From assembly GCA_964369685.1 (NCBI GenBank), contig CAYJFB010000013.1, forward strand, positions 1 through 64,000: DNA of 64,000 nucleotides, written 5' to 3'. Positions 16,374 through 25,432 of this stretch are shown here, one piece after another. A program made the translations under genes and the position numbers. Positions within the stretch are counted from its first letter, which is position 1. Every line of letters starts with the position of its first letter. This DNA is from Avidesulfovibrio sp964369685. Its GTDB lineage: Bacteria; Desulfobacterota; Desulfovibrionia; Desulfovibrionales; Desulfovibrionaceae. The notes under the pieces were generated by a model. That model searched no databases. It was not told the DNA's origin and worked only from the letters and a program-made list of their open reading frames with translations.

Positions 16374-18322
16374 GGTCTGTCCTTGTCTTTTGTGTCTACA
16401 GTTTGTGGGTTATCGACATCGATATTTTCCGACGGCTCGGAAAGCGAGACGGTGTCTTCTGTATCGAGCAGAAATTCGTCATTATCGGTGTCATTGTCTG
16501 AATCGGTGCGTTCAGGATCAAACGGTTTGAGCGTTTCTCCTTTGAGTAACACATCGATATCTTCACCTGTAATGGTTTCACGTTCTAACAAGGCATTGGA
16601 TATGGCGTGTAGGAAGTGACTATTTTCTGTCAATAGGCGTAAGCATTCGCGTCGTGCCGTTTCGATCAGGGCTTTGACTTCGCCGTCAACAACTTTTGCT
16701 GTATCTTCGCTGAAGTTGCGACTGTGTGCCCATTCTCGTCCTATGAAGACTTCTTCACCTTGTTCTCCGATAGCCATAGGGCCTATCACGTCGCTCATTC
16801 CCCATTCACAAACCATTTTACGCGCCATATTGGTTGCGCGTTCGATGTCGTTTCCGGCACCTGTCGTGATGGTATCAAAAACGATTTCTTCGGCCACACG
16901 TCCTGCAAGCAACACCATAAGGTTATTACTCAAATAATCTTTAGAGTAGCTGTGTCTGTCGGCTTCGGGCAATTGCATGGTCACGCCAAGCGCTCTGCCG
17001 CGCGGAATAATGGTGACCTTATGTACAGGATCGGTTCCGGGTAACAGTTTAGCGATCAGAGCGTGCCCGCCTTCATGATAGGCTGTCACACGTTTTTCGT
17101 CATCACTTAAGATCAAGCTCCGTCGCTCTTTACCCATAAGAACCTTGTCTTTCGCCATTTCAAAATCACCCATGGTGACATGATCTTGGTTAAGGCGTGC
17201 AGCTTGCAGAGCCGCTTCATTCACAAGATTTTCAAGTGCGGCACCGGAAAAACCCGGCGTACCGCGAGCGATCACTTCCAGATCCACATCTTTTGCCAAC
17301 GGGGTGCGTTTTGTATGGACTTTAAGGATAGCCAAACGGCCTTTCACATCAGGAGTCGGCACAACCACTTGGCGGTCAAAACGACCGGGACGTAACAGCG
17401 CGGGATCGAGCACATCGGGACGGTTGGTTGCGGCAATGAGAATGACGCCTTCATTGGATTCAAAGCCGTCCATTTCAACCAGAAGTTGATTGAGGGTTTG
17501 TTCGCGTTCATCGTGCCCGCCGCCCAAGCCTGCGCCGCGCTGTCTGCCTACGGCGTCGATTTCATCAATAAAGATGAGGCAGGGTGCATTTTTTTTGCCT
17601 TGAGTGAACAAATCGCGCACGCGTGAGGCACCGACACCGACAAACATTTCTACAAAGTCTGAACCGGATATGGAGAAAAAAGGCACGCCGGCTTCACCGG
17701 CAACAGCGCGCGCCAATAAGGTTTTCCCTGTTCCGGGGGGGCCTATCAAAAGCACACCTTTGGGAATTCTTCCGCCTAAGCGTGTGAATTTTTTAGGATC
17801 GGATAAGAAATCAACGACTTCTGCAAGTTCTTCTTTGGCTTCATCCACGCCTGCCACGTCGGCAAAGGTGATTTGAGCTTGTTCTTGGTTGAGCATTCTG
17901 GCGCGAGAGCGTCCGAAAGACATGGCTCGTCCGGCTCCGCCTTGAGCTTGGCGCATGTAAAAGATCCAAACGCCTATCAACAGGAGCATGGGAAACCACG
18001 AGATAAAGAGCGTCATATACCAAGGAGAATCTTCAACGGGTTCAGCTTTGACGTCGACATTCCATTTGATCAGCTTATCAATAAGTCCGGCATCATAGGG
18101 TGCGTAGATTTGAAAAGTTTGCCCGTCACCGGAACGTCCGGTTATTTGGTTGCCTTGGATGGTGACCTCGCGAACATCACCTTGCTCTGCTTGCCGTAAG
18201 AACTCGCTATAGGTCAGCTTTTGTTGCGCTGTAGGCTGTGGCTGACTAAACAAGTTAAATACAAGAACCAAGGCAAGCGAAATGATGCCCCAAAGTAAAA
18301 TATTCCGCGAAAATTGATTCAA
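16370..18322 (-). CDS. ftsH: ATP-dependent zinc metalloprotease FtsH
   Basis: FtsH is the membrane-bound AAA+ protease that degrades misfolded membrane proteins and short-lived regulators. The 650-residue product has an N-terminal membrane helix (about 5-24), a periplasmic domain and a second helix (FISWFPMLLLIGVWIFYMRQ). Walker A is GPPGTGKT, Walker B LIFIDEIDAVG, and the SRH is ATNRPDVLDPALLRPGRFD. The zinc site is HEGGHAL. The start is TTG at 18322, giving (M)NQFSRNILLWG, because GGAGGT (18332-18327) lies five bases upstream; upstream in-frame codons give an implausible extension. The C-terminus is acidic. Confidence 0.97.
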   Translation of the reverse strand: MNQFSRNILLWGIISLALVLVFNLFSQPQPTAQQKLTYSEFLRQAEQGDVREVTIQGNQITGRSGDGQTFQIYAPYDAGLIDKLIKWNVDVKAEPVEDSPWYMTLFISWFPMLLLIGVWIFYMRQAQGGAGRAMSFGRSRARMLNQEQAQITFADVAGVDEAKEELAEVVDFLSDPKKFTRLGGRIPKGVLLIGPPGTGKTLLARAVAGEAGVPFFSISGSDFVEMFVGVGASRVRDLFTQGKKNAPCLIFIDEIDAVGRQRGAGLGGGHDEREQTLNQLLVEMDGFESNEGVILIAATNRPDVLDPALLRPGRFDRQVVVPTPDVKGRLAILKVHTKRTPLAKDVDLEVIARGTPGFSGAALENLVNEAALQAARLNQDHVTMGDFEMAKDKVLMGKERRSLILSDDEKRVTAYHEGGHALIAKLLPGTDPVHKVTIIPRGRALGVTMQLPEADRHSYSKDYLSNNLMVLLAGRVAEEIVFDTITTGAGNDIERATNMARKMVCEWGMSDVIGPMAIGEQGEEVFIGREWAHSRNFSEDTAKVVDGEVKALIETARRECLRLLTENSHFLHAISNALLERETITGEDIDVLLKGETLKPFDPERTDSDNDTDNDEFLLDTEDTVSLSEPSENIDVDNPQTVDTKDKDRP

Positions 18323-18835
18323 TGAGACCTCCGACGGCGCGTTAACATCTTTGCGGCAGCTCCGCGCCTTGACAAGTACTGTAAGATGTCTTTGACGTTT
18401 TGACAATTCCCGAAAGCAAAGGTTTATAGGGGAATTTGAAATTTTTTCAGGATTTTTTTGAAAGAAACACTTCTTCAAAGGATATATTATAGATTGTGAA
18501 CGTAACGATGATTGTCAATAATATCCTTTCTGAATAAAAAGATATAATGTATTGACAGACTGTCTTCTGTATAGTAGGCATTTAAAAGTAAAAAAAGTTG
18601 TTTTGAGTATTAAAAAGTTGTGTGACTCAATTTTTTGTCACATGTTTTTCATTTTCACTTCATGATAATGAAATGAAAATATGTTTTTTCTGCTATTGAG
18701 GTTTTTGACTTCAAAAATACAAAGGGTAAAGATTCGCTTCTTGTAAAGTAATCAACAGCGAGAACAGCGGCATACAACTGTTGTGTTACCATTGCATTGT
18801 TTCCGCTTGATTCCTCTCAAGCTGTGAGGTGTATC
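18323..18835. other. 513-base AT-rich intergenic region between divergent genes
   Basis: No gene is seen. It holds the ftsH promoter region (TATAAT at 18491-18486, minus, without a correctly spaced -35), a TTGACA on the plus strand at 18552-18557 and a 30-base dyad described separately. It is markedly AT-richer than the flanking genes. Confidence 0.6.
18651..18680. promoter_or_regulatory. AT-rich dyad, Fur-like operator candidate
   Basis: ATTTTCACTTCAT (18651-18663) and ATGAAATGAAAAT (18668-18680) form a 12-of-13 inverted repeat around GATA, with the embedded TGATAATGAAATGAAAAT resembling a Fur box. It lies 156 bases upstream of the 18836 gene. Confidence 0.5.
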
Positions 18836-19903
18836 ATGACTCAATTGGCTATTGGCAAACCGACTCAGGGACAACGTCTTATCATTGAAACCGGTGCTTT
18901 GATAGAAACAGAGAGCCTCTCTGTCAAATCAAATAATGGACACACAAAAACATCTGAAGCGTTTTTTGCACTGTCTTTTGACTTTGCATCAAGCGATATG
19001 ACTGCCGAACGAGATGACGCACACCTTGTGTTTGTGTTGAGTGACGGCAGCTCTGTTGTCATGCAAGATTTTTATCTTGCTGTTGAGGAAGATCGTCTAC
19101 CAAATTTTATTTTTCAAGACACCATGATTACAGGTAACGATTTTTTGGCAACACTTGACAATCAAACGCTATTATCTGCACCGGATACGAATGCCATAAC
19201 AAAAGGCGGACGCTTTTATAAGCATATCGACTCAGAACTTGAAGAAGGGGTGGAGGCACTGGAAGGTCTTGCTTTTGATGACGAAGAAACCATACCCTAC
19301 GAGAACCTCCAAACACAAATGGAACAAGAAAATACACGGTTTGACGCACAAGCGACACACTCCAATGCTATATCTCTTGCAAATCCTTTATCACAAACAG
19401 AAGCAATGACCGATATTCTTGATCCTTTTATAGATGACAACGAAGCTTTACTCGATTTTGAAGACGAGGGAACGAATAATATATCGGTCGTTCCCGATAA
19501 CGAAAAAGGCCATTTTATTGGAGGCGTAGGACAACACGATCTTTTTAAAGTTGAAGAAGGCATGAATGTCAATGATATCTTTGTTGACGGCGGCGGCGAA
19601 GAGCTGGATATCCTGCTAGCTGATTTTGAAAGTGATGACGTATTGCAGGGGCTTAAAGACGGAAACATCAAAAATGTCGAACTGATCGTACTCGGCAGTT
19701 CGCTTCAGGGGAATAGCGTGGCTGAAGTAATGAGCGAACTTGGATCGGTCTCCGGTGTCACAAATCATGAAACAACACTGCAACTTGAAAGTTCGACTTG
19801 GAAATCTATAGCAACAGACGCTCCCGCAAACTACCAAGTGTACAGCAATGCGGCAGACGATATGATATTGATTGCAGAACGCAGTATTATCGAATCCAGT
19901 TAG
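18836..19903 (+). CDS. Small acidic protein with a T1SS-adhesin-like C-terminal region
   Basis: I do not recognise the N-terminal part of this 355-residue protein. The last 120 residues (GGVGQHDLFKVEEGMNV..., VDGGGEELDILL, IKNVELIVLG, WKSIATDAPANYQVYSNAADDMILIAE) follow the pattern at the ends of giant LapA/T1SS-type adhesins: a Gly/Asp-rich turn, an IENVE-like strand, then a W...Y.VYTN..D..L.V strand set. It has no Cys, no signal peptide and no membrane helix, and it is strongly acidic, as expected for a type I secreted protein. ATG 18836 has GAGGTG upstream. No T1SS ABC transporter is adjacent. A stand-alone copy of such a domain is unusual. Confidence 0.6.
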   Translation: MTQLAIGKPTQGQRLIIETGALIETESLSVKSNNGHTKTSEAFFALSFDFASSDMTAERDDAHLVFVLSDGSSVVMQDFYLAVEEDRLPNFIFQDTMITGNDFLATLDNQTLLSAPDTNAITKGGRFYKHIDSELEEGVEALEGLAFDDEETIPYENLQTQMEQENTRFDAQATHSNAISLANPLSQTEAMTDILDPFIDDNEALLDFEDEGTNNISVVPDNEKGHFIGGVGQHDLFKVEEGMNVNDIFVDGGGEELDILLADFESDDVLQGLKDGNIKNVELIVLGSSLQGNSVAEVMSELGSVSGVTNHETTLQLESSTWKSIATDAPANYQVYSNAADDMILIAERSIIESS

Positions 19904-20113
19904 ACGTGAATGTGTGATGAAGGCATCACAGCTGTCGAAGAGGCTTTTTTGTATGAGACGTGTTGTCTGTCCGGACTTTTATGATTATTTTGTCGTCAGA
20001 GCATATTGAGAAGCTTTGTATAGAAAAAGGCTCTGGCGACTATACAAGCCGACGTTCGTCATGCAGGCATGATGTGGTGCGTTCTTGTATTTGGATAAGA
20101 GAAAGATAACACG

Positions 20114-21958
20114 GTGAAAATATATTTTATGCCTTCAATGCGATCTTTTTTTAAACAGCTTTGGGAAAGCCATTTTCTGTTGAGTTTAGCAGGAAAAACA
20201 GAATATCGAAAAGAAATGACTCATGGTGTCAAGCGTCTTTTGATTTCGATGTTTGGTGTTGTACTGATTGCTGTGTTTGTCGGTTGGTTGAACTTTGATT
20301 ACTCATATTCCACAATACAAAACATTTTGGCAGAAAAAGGCAAAATGATTCTGTTGGCTCTTGAGGGCGGCATGCGCTCGACAAGACGAGCCATGCAGGA
20401 TTTGCGTTTTAACTATTTGGAGTTACGCTTTCAGTATTTGATTGAAGAACTGGCGGGGCGTGATGCTATTCTCTTTATTGCCGTAACCGATACAAAGGGG
20501 CAGATCGTAGCGCATACGAATCCAAAACGTGTCGGGAAAAACTTGATGCTTAATCATCGGGAATTGAAAAAAGATGAATTAAAAGCATTGGAAATTTCCT
20601 CGCAATCACGTTGGAAATTGTTTGAGATGGAAGGCAATGCGGCTTTTGTCGTCTATCGAACGTTTGGCATTCCGACGGGAGCAGAGCACGCTCATCAGCA
20701 AAAAATGCAAAACAGAAAACAAAATAACCAGATAAAAGAGCAAAGGGCGTATGTTTTTTTGGGTTTGGACACGCGTTCTTTGGATTTGGCGCGCCATAAT
20801 GACATCGAAAGAGCTTTGCGTTCTGCAGCGGTTGTGTTGCTTGTGGGATGGTTGTTTCTTTTTTGTCTTCATGCGTTATCGCGTATGCGTTTGTCACGTC
20901 AGAGCCAGCGTGAAGCAGAAGCCTTTATTAAGGAACTCGCGATCACTTTGCCTGACGGTTTAATTTTGTTTAATTCACGCGGCACAATCACACAAATGAA
21001 TGCGGTTGCTTTCAATTTGTTGGGTCTTGGTTCTGTTGAGCGTCAGCGCAAGCCCGAACACATCATGCATTATTTCCCTGCCGTATTGCTTGAACACGTT
21101 CATATTTTATTGCGTGAATCGACGTTGAAAGACACAGAATTGATTCTTGAACGTGACGGGCATCCTGTTTATTTGAGTGTGCGTGGCGGACAAGTCGGTG
21201 GTGATGAGGGACGTTTGGGGTCAATCATGTTGTTGCGTGATGTCAGTGATGTTCGTCGTTTGGAGGCAGAGGTTCGGCGACGTGAAAAACTTGCGGCGAT
21301 GGGTAATCTTGCTGCCGGAGTAGCTCACGAATTACGCAACCCGTTAAGTTCCATAAAAGGCTATGCCACATATTTTAGTGAACGTTTCCCGGACGGCAGT
21401 GAAGAGCGTGAGGCGGCTCATGTGATGGTGCGTGAAACCGAGCGCTTAAATCGTACAATCAGTGATTTGATCGGGCTGGCTCGTCCTACAGACATTCGTG
21501 TGCGCTCTGTCAATCTTGTTCAACTGGTTGAAGATGCACAACGCCTGATTCGACAAGATGCCGAAGCGCATAATATTACACTTTCTCTTGAATGTTCTCC
21601 TGTTCCTGATGTGAGTATAGATCCGGACAGAGTGCGTCAGGTTGTGCTGAATTTATGCCTGAATGCCTTTGATGCCATGCCGGACGGAGGCACGCTGACA
21701 ATAGCACTGGTTACAGATGAAAGTCGTGACGACGATACCGTGATTCTTGAAGTGCGTGATACAGGGACAGGTATTGCGGCCGAACACTTACCACATATTT
21801 TTGATCCATACTTTACAACCAAAGGACACGGAACAGGACTTGGTCTTGCAACAGTGCATAAAATTATGGAAGCTCACGGTGGCAGTGTAACCGTCCTTTC
21901 TCTTGAAGGCCAAGGAACAACCTTCCAACTTCATTTTCATTCGGGTTTTGTTAGATAG
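20114..21958 (+). CDS. Membrane sensor histidine kinase (PAS-HisKA-HATPase), orphan
   Basis: The protein of up to 614 residues has a first membrane helix (about 38-60), a periplasmic sensor region containing LFIAVTDTKGQIVAHTNPKRVGKNL (single-Cache-like), a second helix (about 235-255) and a PAS domain (LPDGLILFNSRGTITQMN). The dimerisation helix carries the phospho-acceptor in GVAHELRNPLSSIKGY. The catalytic domain has NLCLNAFDAMPDGG (N box), VRDTGTGIAAEHLPHIFDPYFTT and GTGLGLATVHKIMEAHGG. This resembles NtrB/ZraS-type kinases. GTG at 20114 is used; ATG at 20129 is possible, and neither has a clear ribosome site. No response regulator is nearby. Confidence 0.9.
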   Translation: MKIYFMPSMRSFFKQLWESHFLLSLAGKTEYRKEMTHGVKRLLISMFGVVLIAVFVGWLNFDYSYSTIQNILAEKGKMILLALEGGMRSTRRAMQDLRFNYLELRFQYLIEELAGRDAILFIAVTDTKGQIVAHTNPKRVGKNLMLNHRELKKDELKALEISSQSRWKLFEMEGNAAFVVYRTFGIPTGAEHAHQQKMQNRKQNNQIKEQRAYVFLGLDTRSLDLARHNDIERALRSAAVVLLVGWLFLFCLHALSRMRLSRQSQREAEAFIKELAITLPDGLILFNSRGTITQMNAVAFNLLGLGSVERQRKPEHIMHYFPAVLLEHVHILLRESTLKDTELILERDGHPVYLSVRGGQVGGDEGRLGSIMLLRDVSDVRRLEAEVRRREKLAAMGNLAAGVAHELRNPLSSIKGYATYFSERFPDGSEEREAAHVMVRETERLNRTISDLIGLARPTDIRVRSVNLVQLVEDAQRLIRQDAEAHNITLSLECSPVPDVSIDPDRVRQVVLNLCLNAFDAMPDGGTLTIALVTDESRDDDTVILEVRDTGTGIAAEHLPHIFDPYFTTKGHGTGLGLATVHKIMEAHGGSVTVLSLEGQGTTFQLHFHSGFVR

Positions 21959-22031
21959 TGTCGACACTCTCTCTGATGGCTGTTATTGTTTATATCCGTC
22001 GTCCTGAGCGTGTGTCGACAACTTCAAACAT

Positions 22032-23300
22032 CTATGCAATATACGGATTAAAATATCCAAAGCTCAAATTTGGACACGCTTGACGTAAACGTTTTCGAAA
22101 ACTATGCAATCCTGCGGAAGGGCCGAAGCTGATGCCACAGAGCAATTCAGGATACCATTCAGGATCGATATTGAGATTGCGCAACTGTACCAAGCTTGTG
22201 CCCGTATATTGAATGAGGTCAATGAGTGCCAGCATTTCTTCTTCTGTATCTGTAATACCCGGGAAATACAGCAGATTGATGGCTACATGAACACCGCCGC
22301 GGCTTGCGGCAAGCATAGATTGTCGCACATCATCAAATCCATACCCTTGCGGGCGATAATATCGTTCATAGACGTCAGGGCGTGCGCTGTTTAGGCTTGC
22401 ACGCAACGATGAAAGCCCCACGCTTGCCAATTCGGCAATGACATCGGGGCGCGAGGCGTTACTATTTAAATTCACTGTTCCACGGCCACCCTGTTCACGA
22501 AAACACCGTACCGTATCAATCAGCAGATCGCTTTGGGTCAGCGGTTCGCCTTCACAGCCTTGGCCGAAAGAAAAAATGGGTTTCTCTACTTCGTTGCGTG
22601 CGTGGTGCTGCATCACTTCCACCAGTTCATCGACTGTCGGCGTGAAGGTCAAACGGCTCTGCGGTGCCGCACACAATTCAGAATCGTCGCCTTGATGTGA
22701 AATACACCCTATACATCGCGCGTTACAACTGCGTGATGTGGGTAACGGCGCTTCGTATCGCCCCAAAGCGAGGTTTCGTGCAGCAGGACACGCATAACGC
22801 AACACACAGTTCTGCATAAGATGTTGCATCAAACGATTATTCGGATAAGCCTTCATTAAAGCTTTGGCTTTTTGATGAACACTTTTTTGTGAAATGCCTT
22901 TAAAAACCTGTCTTTGGTCTTCATCCACCTTGCGTGCGCAAACATAAAAACGGTTGTTGGCAAAACCGACAGCTCCATAGGCAAACAATGGCAAGCGCGG
23001 TGCTCCCTCTTGCGTCAGGTATGCAGGATGCGCAGCAAGCGTATATCCGGGGGCCACAAACGCCGCAACAGCAGTTTCGTCCAACGCTTCAATGTTGCCG
23101 GTATCGGGGTGAAGTCCTACCGCATGACGATTTGGTAATAAAAAAAATTCGCTTTCTTCGGGCAACGGCATCAGTTCATCGGGACGCGGTAATCCCCATT
23201 CCGAACCGCGACGACAGAGTAAAAGCAACTCGGGATGATCATATATATTCCCGTTTTCGTCGGCAAAAACCATTCGAGGACGAATTGTTGAAGCGGCCAT
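22032..23300 (-). CDS. Radical SAM protein of unknown reaction
   Basis: The 422-residue protein has the [4Fe-4S]-SAM motif CNARCIGC (CX3CX2C) in its middle, preceded by about 190 residues without a known fold. The N-terminus carries a short plug-like region (FADENGNIYDHPELLLL). The barrel part shows FSFGQGCEGEPLTQ, VNLNSNASRPDVIAEL and LRASLNSARPDVYERYYRP, as in the PflA/MoaA-like group. Other cysteines (CVLRYACPAAR before the SAM motif) could bind a further cluster. ATG 23300 has AAAGGA upstream. The gene is single and convergent with the kinase, so no pathway is indicated. Confidence 0.85.
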   Translation of the reverse strand: MAASTIRPRMVFADENGNIYDHPELLLLCRRGSEWGLPRPDELMPLPEESEFFLLPNRHAVGLHPDTGNIEALDETAVAAFVAPGYTLAAHPAYLTQEGAPRLPLFAYGAVGFANNRFYVCARKVDEDQRQVFKGISQKSVHQKAKALMKAYPNNRLMQHLMQNCVLRYACPAARNLALGRYEAPLPTSRSCNARCIGCISHQGDDSELCAAPQSRLTFTPTVDELVEVMQHHARNEVEKPIFSFGQGCEGEPLTQSDLLIDTVRCFREQGGRGTVNLNSNASRPDVIAELASVGLSSLRASLNSARPDVYERYYRPQGYGFDDVRQSMLAASRGGVHVAINLLYFPGITDTEEEMLALIDLIQYTGTSLVQLRNLNIDPEWYPELLCGISFGPSAGLHSFRKRLRQACPNLSFGYFNPYIA

Positions 23301-23430
23301 GTGATTCCTTTCTCTTCTTTATCTATGGTTGCGAGTGTTTTTGGGATTGTGCTTGTCACAGAAGAAAAAACATGTTTCAGTAAGATTTGACGTTTTTTCT
23401 TATTTTTATCGTTTCAGGGGTCGAGTATTT

Positions 23431-23769
23431 ATGAGTTTTGCATTTGTTCTATTGTGTTTTTTAGGGATTGTGGCGATGTTTGTATATATTCAAAAACGAT
23501 TGGAGCGCATGTCTGCGGATATATTGCGTGAATGCGAACAACTGCGTGCCATGATTTTAACACTGACCGAAGCCATGGGAGCCGACGCCGAATCTGATTA
23601 TAACGGAAGCCCTCTCAAACAGGCGACAGACAAAAACTATGACGGCGTGCAAAAGACACATCAAGAAGAGCTCGAAACCTTGCCTTCAACCTTGCCCGAA
23701 GGCGTGACCGTCGAACAGTTGTCTGCCATATTTCATTCGGAGGCCTTGCTTAAAAAATCAAATGACTAA
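23431..23769 (+). CDS. Small single-span membrane protein, hypothetical
   Basis: The 112-residue product starts with a hydrophobic helix (SFAFVLLCFLGIVAMFVYI) followed by a basic/acidic coiled-coil-like stretch (QKRLERMSADILRECEQLRAMILTLTEAM) and a flexible acidic tail. It is not recognised. ATG 23431 is preferred over upstream in-frame codons because AGGGG lies about ten bases before it and the membrane helix then begins at once. It is divergent from the radical SAM gene, with 130 bases between them. Confidence 0.65.
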   Translation: MSFAFVLLCFLGIVAMFVYIQKRLERMSADILRECEQLRAMILTLTEAMGADAESDYNGSPLKQATDKNYDGVQKTHQEELETLPSTLPEGVTVEQLSAIFHSEALLKKSND

Positions 23770-23893
23770 AACGTGTTCATATAACATAAACCCCTTTATC
23801 ATATGGCTATAAACATATTTTTACAGTATGTTCTTGCTTTCATATAAAGGCAGTTTGTTTACAGTGAGGCACGCTCAAAATGTTCTTCATGCT

Positions 23894-24697
23894 TTATGAT
23901 TTAAATAATCCCCAAAACATGTTTCCTGCAACCGCAAGCAGTAAAAAAGCAAAGATTTTTTTCAAAGTTTGCACAGGAAGCTTTTGAGCCAAACGCACAC
24001 CAAACGGCGCAGTAAGCATACTGAGCGTAACAATGGGCAGCAAGGCAGGAAGATAAATAAATCCAAGAGAATAGTCGGGAAGTAAAGGCACCCCCCAGCC
24101 GTTATATATATAACTTATCGTTCCCGAAAATGCGATGGGAAAACCGACAGCCGCAGACGTGCCGATGGCTTGGCGTGCCGCCACGTTGTTCCACAATAAA
24201 AAAGGTACCATCATTGAACCGCCTCCGACACCCACTAAACTGGAAATAAAACCAATCATCGTTCCTGTTGTCGTCAGTCCCAGAAAAGAGGGTAATTGAC
24301 GTGCGGGTTTGGTTTTTTTTCCAAAAAACATCTGGCTGGATACATACGCCAAAAAAACAACAAAAATGCCCTCTAACCATACGGTCGAAATATGCGCGAC
24401 AAGCAATGAGCCAAACCACGTTCCCAAAATAATTCCCGGCGTGATCGCCAATACAACGTGCCATAATACCCCACCCCAACGGTGGTGTGCAAACGAACTT
24501 GATATAGATGTGAAAACGATGCTTCCCAACGAGGTTCCCAACGCCAAATGCATTGCAACAGAAGGTTCGATGCCCTGCCAAGAAAACATGTAAATCAACA
24601 TCGGTACAATCACAATACCGCCGCCAAGTCCCAATAAACCGGCTAAAATTCCCGCAACACTTCCAAGTACGGTATAAATCAAAAGAATTTCAAGCAT
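23894..24697 (-). CDS. TSUP family anion (sulfite-type) exporter, TauE/SafE
   Basis: The 267-residue polytopic protein has about eight membrane helices and the twin family repeats: GILAGLLGLGGGIVIVPMLIYMF near the N-terminus and GFISSLVGVGGGSMMVPFLLWN in the second half. TauE/SafE members export sulfite, sulfoacetate or related organic anions. In a genome with dissimilatory sulfite reductase a sulfite or sulfonate role is attractive, but substrate cannot be read from sequence. AAGG lies eight bases before the ATG. It stands alone on the minus strand. Confidence 0.88.
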   Translation of the reverse strand: MLEILLIYTVLGSVAGILAGLLGLGGGIVIVPMLIYMFSWQGIEPSVAMHLALGTSLGSIVFTSISSSFAHHRWGGVLWHVVLAITPGIILGTWFGSLLVAHISTVWLEGIFVVFLAYVSSQMFFGKKTKPARQLPSFLGLTTTGTMIGFISSLVGVGGGSMMVPFLLWNNVAARQAIGTSAAVGFPIAFSGTISYIYNGWGVPLLPDYSLGFIYLPALLPIVTLSMLTAPFGVRLAQKLPVQTLKKIFAFLLLAVAGNMFWGLFKS

Positions 24698-24789
24698 TCT
24701 GTGTGCCTTTTTTTTTGTAAGCTACGTTGCATAACCATTCGATACATGATTTTGTTTTTCTCAGCCCTGTATCATCTATGACTTCTGAC

Positions 24790-24869
24790 ATAACACCGCA
24801 CTCAAAACGAAACCGAATGGGTCAAGCAGACAAACCATTGTGTCTCATATATTGAGTGCGGCGTGTTAT
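24790..24869 (-). terminator. Long-range hairpin downstream of the TRAP/zinc-ribbon operon
   Basis: ATAACACCGCACTCAA (24790-24805) pairs with 24852-24869 with one 2-base bulge, enclosing a 46-base loop. It lies between the end of the zinc-ribbon gene and the tauE-like gene; the loop is too long for a classical terminator, so another structured role is possible. Confidence 0.45.
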
Positions 24870-24946
24870 CAAGCGACTCAGAAAGTCTTTTGTCTATAAA
24901 CAAGCATGTTATGATAACTTGGAACTCCTGTTGCCTTCAGAAGATG

Positions 24947-25432
24947 TTATTTATAAAAACCTTTTTTACGGTAGGTGTCGTGAAACGTCCTGAGGCGGCG
25001 CTGTAAACGGATGAGGCGATGCATAAGTTCGCTGAGTCCGAAAAACAATGCAGAAACAAGCACACCGCTCACAAGACTGAGTATGGCTCCGCCTATGAAC
25101 AATTCAGTTGTCAGTGCCGTGTTGTTTCCTGTTTGCCATAGCAAGAAAAGAAAACCTACTGTCCCTGCAAGCCACATCAAATGTCCGCACGCTTTGAGGA
25201 AGCTTTCCATGGGCATACGGGTATAGGGATTGATTTCGACAAGCCCATTCCATTCATCGCTGCCGCATTCGGGGCAACGTGCCAGATATTCGGGAAACAC
25301 AGCTTTACAACGAGCACAGACCAATTCGTGCCTGACATTGTCTGCAAGGAGGTTGTGTGCGCGTTTTTTCAAGTTTTGACGCAAGTTGAGCGCGCGTTTT
25401 TTTATCATTGCGTTTTGTTGAATGCGTTTCAT
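24947..25432 (-). CDS. Zinc-ribbon membrane protein co-transcribed with the TRAP permease
   Basis: The 161-residue product has a basic N-terminus, a zinc ribbon with C39, C42, C53 and C56 (VCARCKAVFPEY...RCPECGSDEW), and two membrane helices (about 80-100 and 110-135) followed by an Arg-rich tail. No function is known to me. ATG 25432 overlaps the stop of the TRAP permease by 4 bases, so translation is coupled. It may assist or regulate the transporter, which is inference from position only. Confidence 0.75.
   Translation of the reverse strand: MKRIQQNAMIKKRALNLRQNLKKRAHNLLADNVRHELVCARCKAVFPEYLARCPECGSDEWNGLVEINPYTRMPMESFLKACGHLMWLAGTVGFLFLLWQTGNNTALTTELFIGGAILSLVSGVLVSALFFGLSELMHRLIRLQRRLRTFHDTYRKKGFYK

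Noticed and set aside
18486..18518. ftsH promoter from TATAAT and TTGACA on the minus strand
   Set aside because: The spacer is 21 bases, outside the workable range, so no confident promoter can be named.
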